Below, in pieces: positions 62,957 through 64,000 of a DNA stretch of 64,000 nucleotides (position 1 is its first letter; each line of letters begins with the position of its first letter). Location of the stretch: the NCBI GenBank assembly GCA_000171875.1, contig ABHI01000002.1:372001-436000 (forward strand). Direction: 5' to 3'. Both the position numbers and the translations under genes were made by a program. The notes below the pieces were generated by a model. That model searched no databases. It was not told the DNA's origin and worked only from the letters and a program-made list of their open reading frames with translations. The DNA comes from Flavobacteriales bacterium ALC-1 (GTDB lineage Bacteria > Bacteroidota > Bacteroidia > Flavobacteriales > Flavobacteriaceae).

Positions 62957-63964
62957 ATGCGCCGTTATTTCTATGCCCTTTTAGTTTTGATTTTTATAGG
63001 TTGTGCCGCAGTGCCATATAAACCTTATAAAATAAATGGAGTAAGTTTTGTTGCTGCAGGTGGTAGTGTTGATAGTACACATACAAAACCAGTGGTTAAT
63101 GTAAATGCTAATGCAGCAGCTATTATGCCTTTTGGTTTTATAAGAAATAACGATAATCCTGAAATTATTCATAATACTGAACGGCAATGGTTTGGGGAGA
63201 CAAGAGCTGGAGCAAAGCAATATATTGAAGAGTTAAAAAAAGACAACATAAGCATAATGATTAAGCCACAGTTATGGCTTCGTCATGGTGAGTTTACAGG
63301 GTTTTTAAAAATGGAAACTGAAGCCAATTGGAAGCTCCTCGAAGCATCTTACTCAAGCTTTATTTTAGAGTATGCAGAATTAGCCGAAGAGGTAAATGCC
63401 GAAGTTTTGTGTATTGGTACTGAACTTGAGGCATTTATAAAAAATAGACCTGATTATTGGAAGAATCTTATTAAAACCATTAGAACAATCTACAAAGGGA
63501 AGTTAACGTATGCTGCCAATTGGGATGAGTTTTGGCGTACACCATTTTGGGCTGATGTTGATTATATTGGGATTGACGCTTATTTTCCTGTGAGTGATAT
63601 GCAAACACCAACTGTTGAAGATTGTATAAAAGGATGGGAAAAACATAAAAAAGGCTTAAAAGAATTTTCTAAAAAATTAGATCGACCAATTTTATTTACT
63701 GAGTTTGGTTACAGAAGCGTAGATTATACAGGTAAAGAGCCATGGAGATACGACCGTTCTATGACTTCTGTTAATCTCGAAGCACAAAATAATGCCATAC
63801 AAGCTCTATTTGATGCGGTCTGGAAAGAAGATTGGTTTGCTGGAGGCTATCTTTGGAAATGGTTTATTATGCATGATAAAGTCGGTGGTTTAGAAAACAA
63901 TCAGTTTACACCTCAGAATAAACCAGTCGAAGAAATTATTAAAGTTCATTATAAGAAAAATTGA
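62957..63964 (+). CDS. GH113-like glycoside hydrolase lipoprotein
   Basis: A 335-residue product with a lipoprotein signal (FIGC, Cys16). It is a compact TIM barrel: MPFGFIRN, IMIKPQLWLRHGEFTG, CIGTELEAF (likely acid/base Glu), LTYAANWDEF, DYIGIDAYFPV and LFTEFGYRS (likely nucleophile Glu), then GYLWKWF. This is the arrangement of GH113 endo-beta-1,4-mannanases and related enzymes. It is divergent from the flavoprotein operon with a 97-base gap. The substrate could be mannan or the glycan made by the neighbouring GT2 enzymes. Confidence 0.82.
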   Translation: MRRYFYALLVLIFIGCAAVPYKPYKINGVSFVAAGGSVDSTHTKPVVNVNANAAAIMPFGFIRNNDNPEIIHNTERQWFGETRAGAKQYIEELKKDNISIMIKPQLWLRHGEFTGFLKMETEANWKLLEASYSSFILEYAELAEEVNAEVLCIGTELEAFIKNRPDYWKNLIKTIRTIYKGKLTYAANWDEFWRTPFWADVDYIGIDAYFPVSDMQTPTVEDCIKGWEKHKKGLKEFSKKLDRPILFTEFGYRSVDYTGKEPWRYDRSMTSVNLEAQNNAIQALFDAVWKEDWFAGGYLWKWFIMHDKVGGLENNQFTPQNKPVEEIIKVHYKKN

Positions 63965-64000
63965 TTTAATCACTTTCTATTGCTTTAAAGGATTTTATAG

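Overview
The window looks like chromosomal DNA of a marine-type member of the Flavobacteriaceae (Bacteroidota). The base composition is AT-rich. Promoters fit the Bacteroidota pattern TTG ... TAnnTTTG. There is a SusC/SusD pair, a secreted enzyme with a type IX secretion C-terminal domain, many Bacteroidota-style lipoproteins, a mevalonate pathway, and dispersed repeats of a kind I associate with flavobacterial genomes. No phage, transposase, CRISPR or rRNA was seen. The genus cannot be fixed from the sequence alone.

Layout. (1) 1-3012: a BlaI-type repressor and an M56 (BlaR1-like) membrane peptidase, truncated by the window edge, behind a promoter built into three TACA/TGTA operators. (2) 3037-6107: a DoxX-like membrane protein, an M20 dipeptidase broken by a one-base frameshift, and tRNA-Leu(UAG) with terminators. 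(3) 6152-33306: a large alpha-glucan (starch/glycogen/maltodextrin) utilisation locus. The minus-strand half is susC-susD-susE-type genes followed by a secreted GH13 amylase. A LacI-family regulator sits in the middle. The plus-strand half is MFS transporter, beta-phosphoglucomutase, GH65 maltose phosphorylase, GH13, esterase-like, GH43, GH31, GH13, GH13 and GH97. The reading is: bind and cut glucan at the surface, import it through SusCD, trim it in the periplasm with GH13/GH31/GH97 enzymes, import maltose through the MFS protein, then split it by phosphorolysis to glucose and beta-glucose-1-phosphate, which becomes glucose-6-phosphate.

(4) 33404-43672: a GAF-domain protein, an HD-PycTM fusion, SelO, an alpha/beta-hydrolase-OsmC fusion, and a 1226-residue protein that joins a metallophosphoesterase, a kinase-like segment and an outer-membrane barrel. 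(5) 43669-51692: mostly housekeeping. It includes an HI0933-like flavoprotein, DUF1697, diphosphomevalonate decarboxylase, a mevalonate-kinase-like GHMP kinase, a tiny membrane protein, a UbiA-type prenyltransferase, a nitrilase, and an RluB-like pseudouridine synthase that lacks the catalytic Asp. (6) 51712-54835: transglutaminase-like protein, CarboxypepD_reg-domain protein, and a polytopic glycosyltransferase carrying an in-frame repeat insertion. (7) 54889-57311: a compact regulon of small thiol-rich or unknown proteins and a MarR regulator with a four-Cys tail, linked by a shared palindrome TTAGGAnTCCTAA. (8) 57308-62859: a close-packed minus-strand operon of FAD oxidoreductase, polyferredoxin, MORN-like protein and two GT2 enzymes. 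A GH113-like lipoprotein diverges from it.

The most notable items are the phosphoesterase/kinase-like/barrel fusion, the HD-PycTM protein with no cyclase beside it, the pseudouridine synthase with Gly in place of Asp, the carbohydrate-binding-like insertion inside SusD, and the MarR/palindrome regulon.
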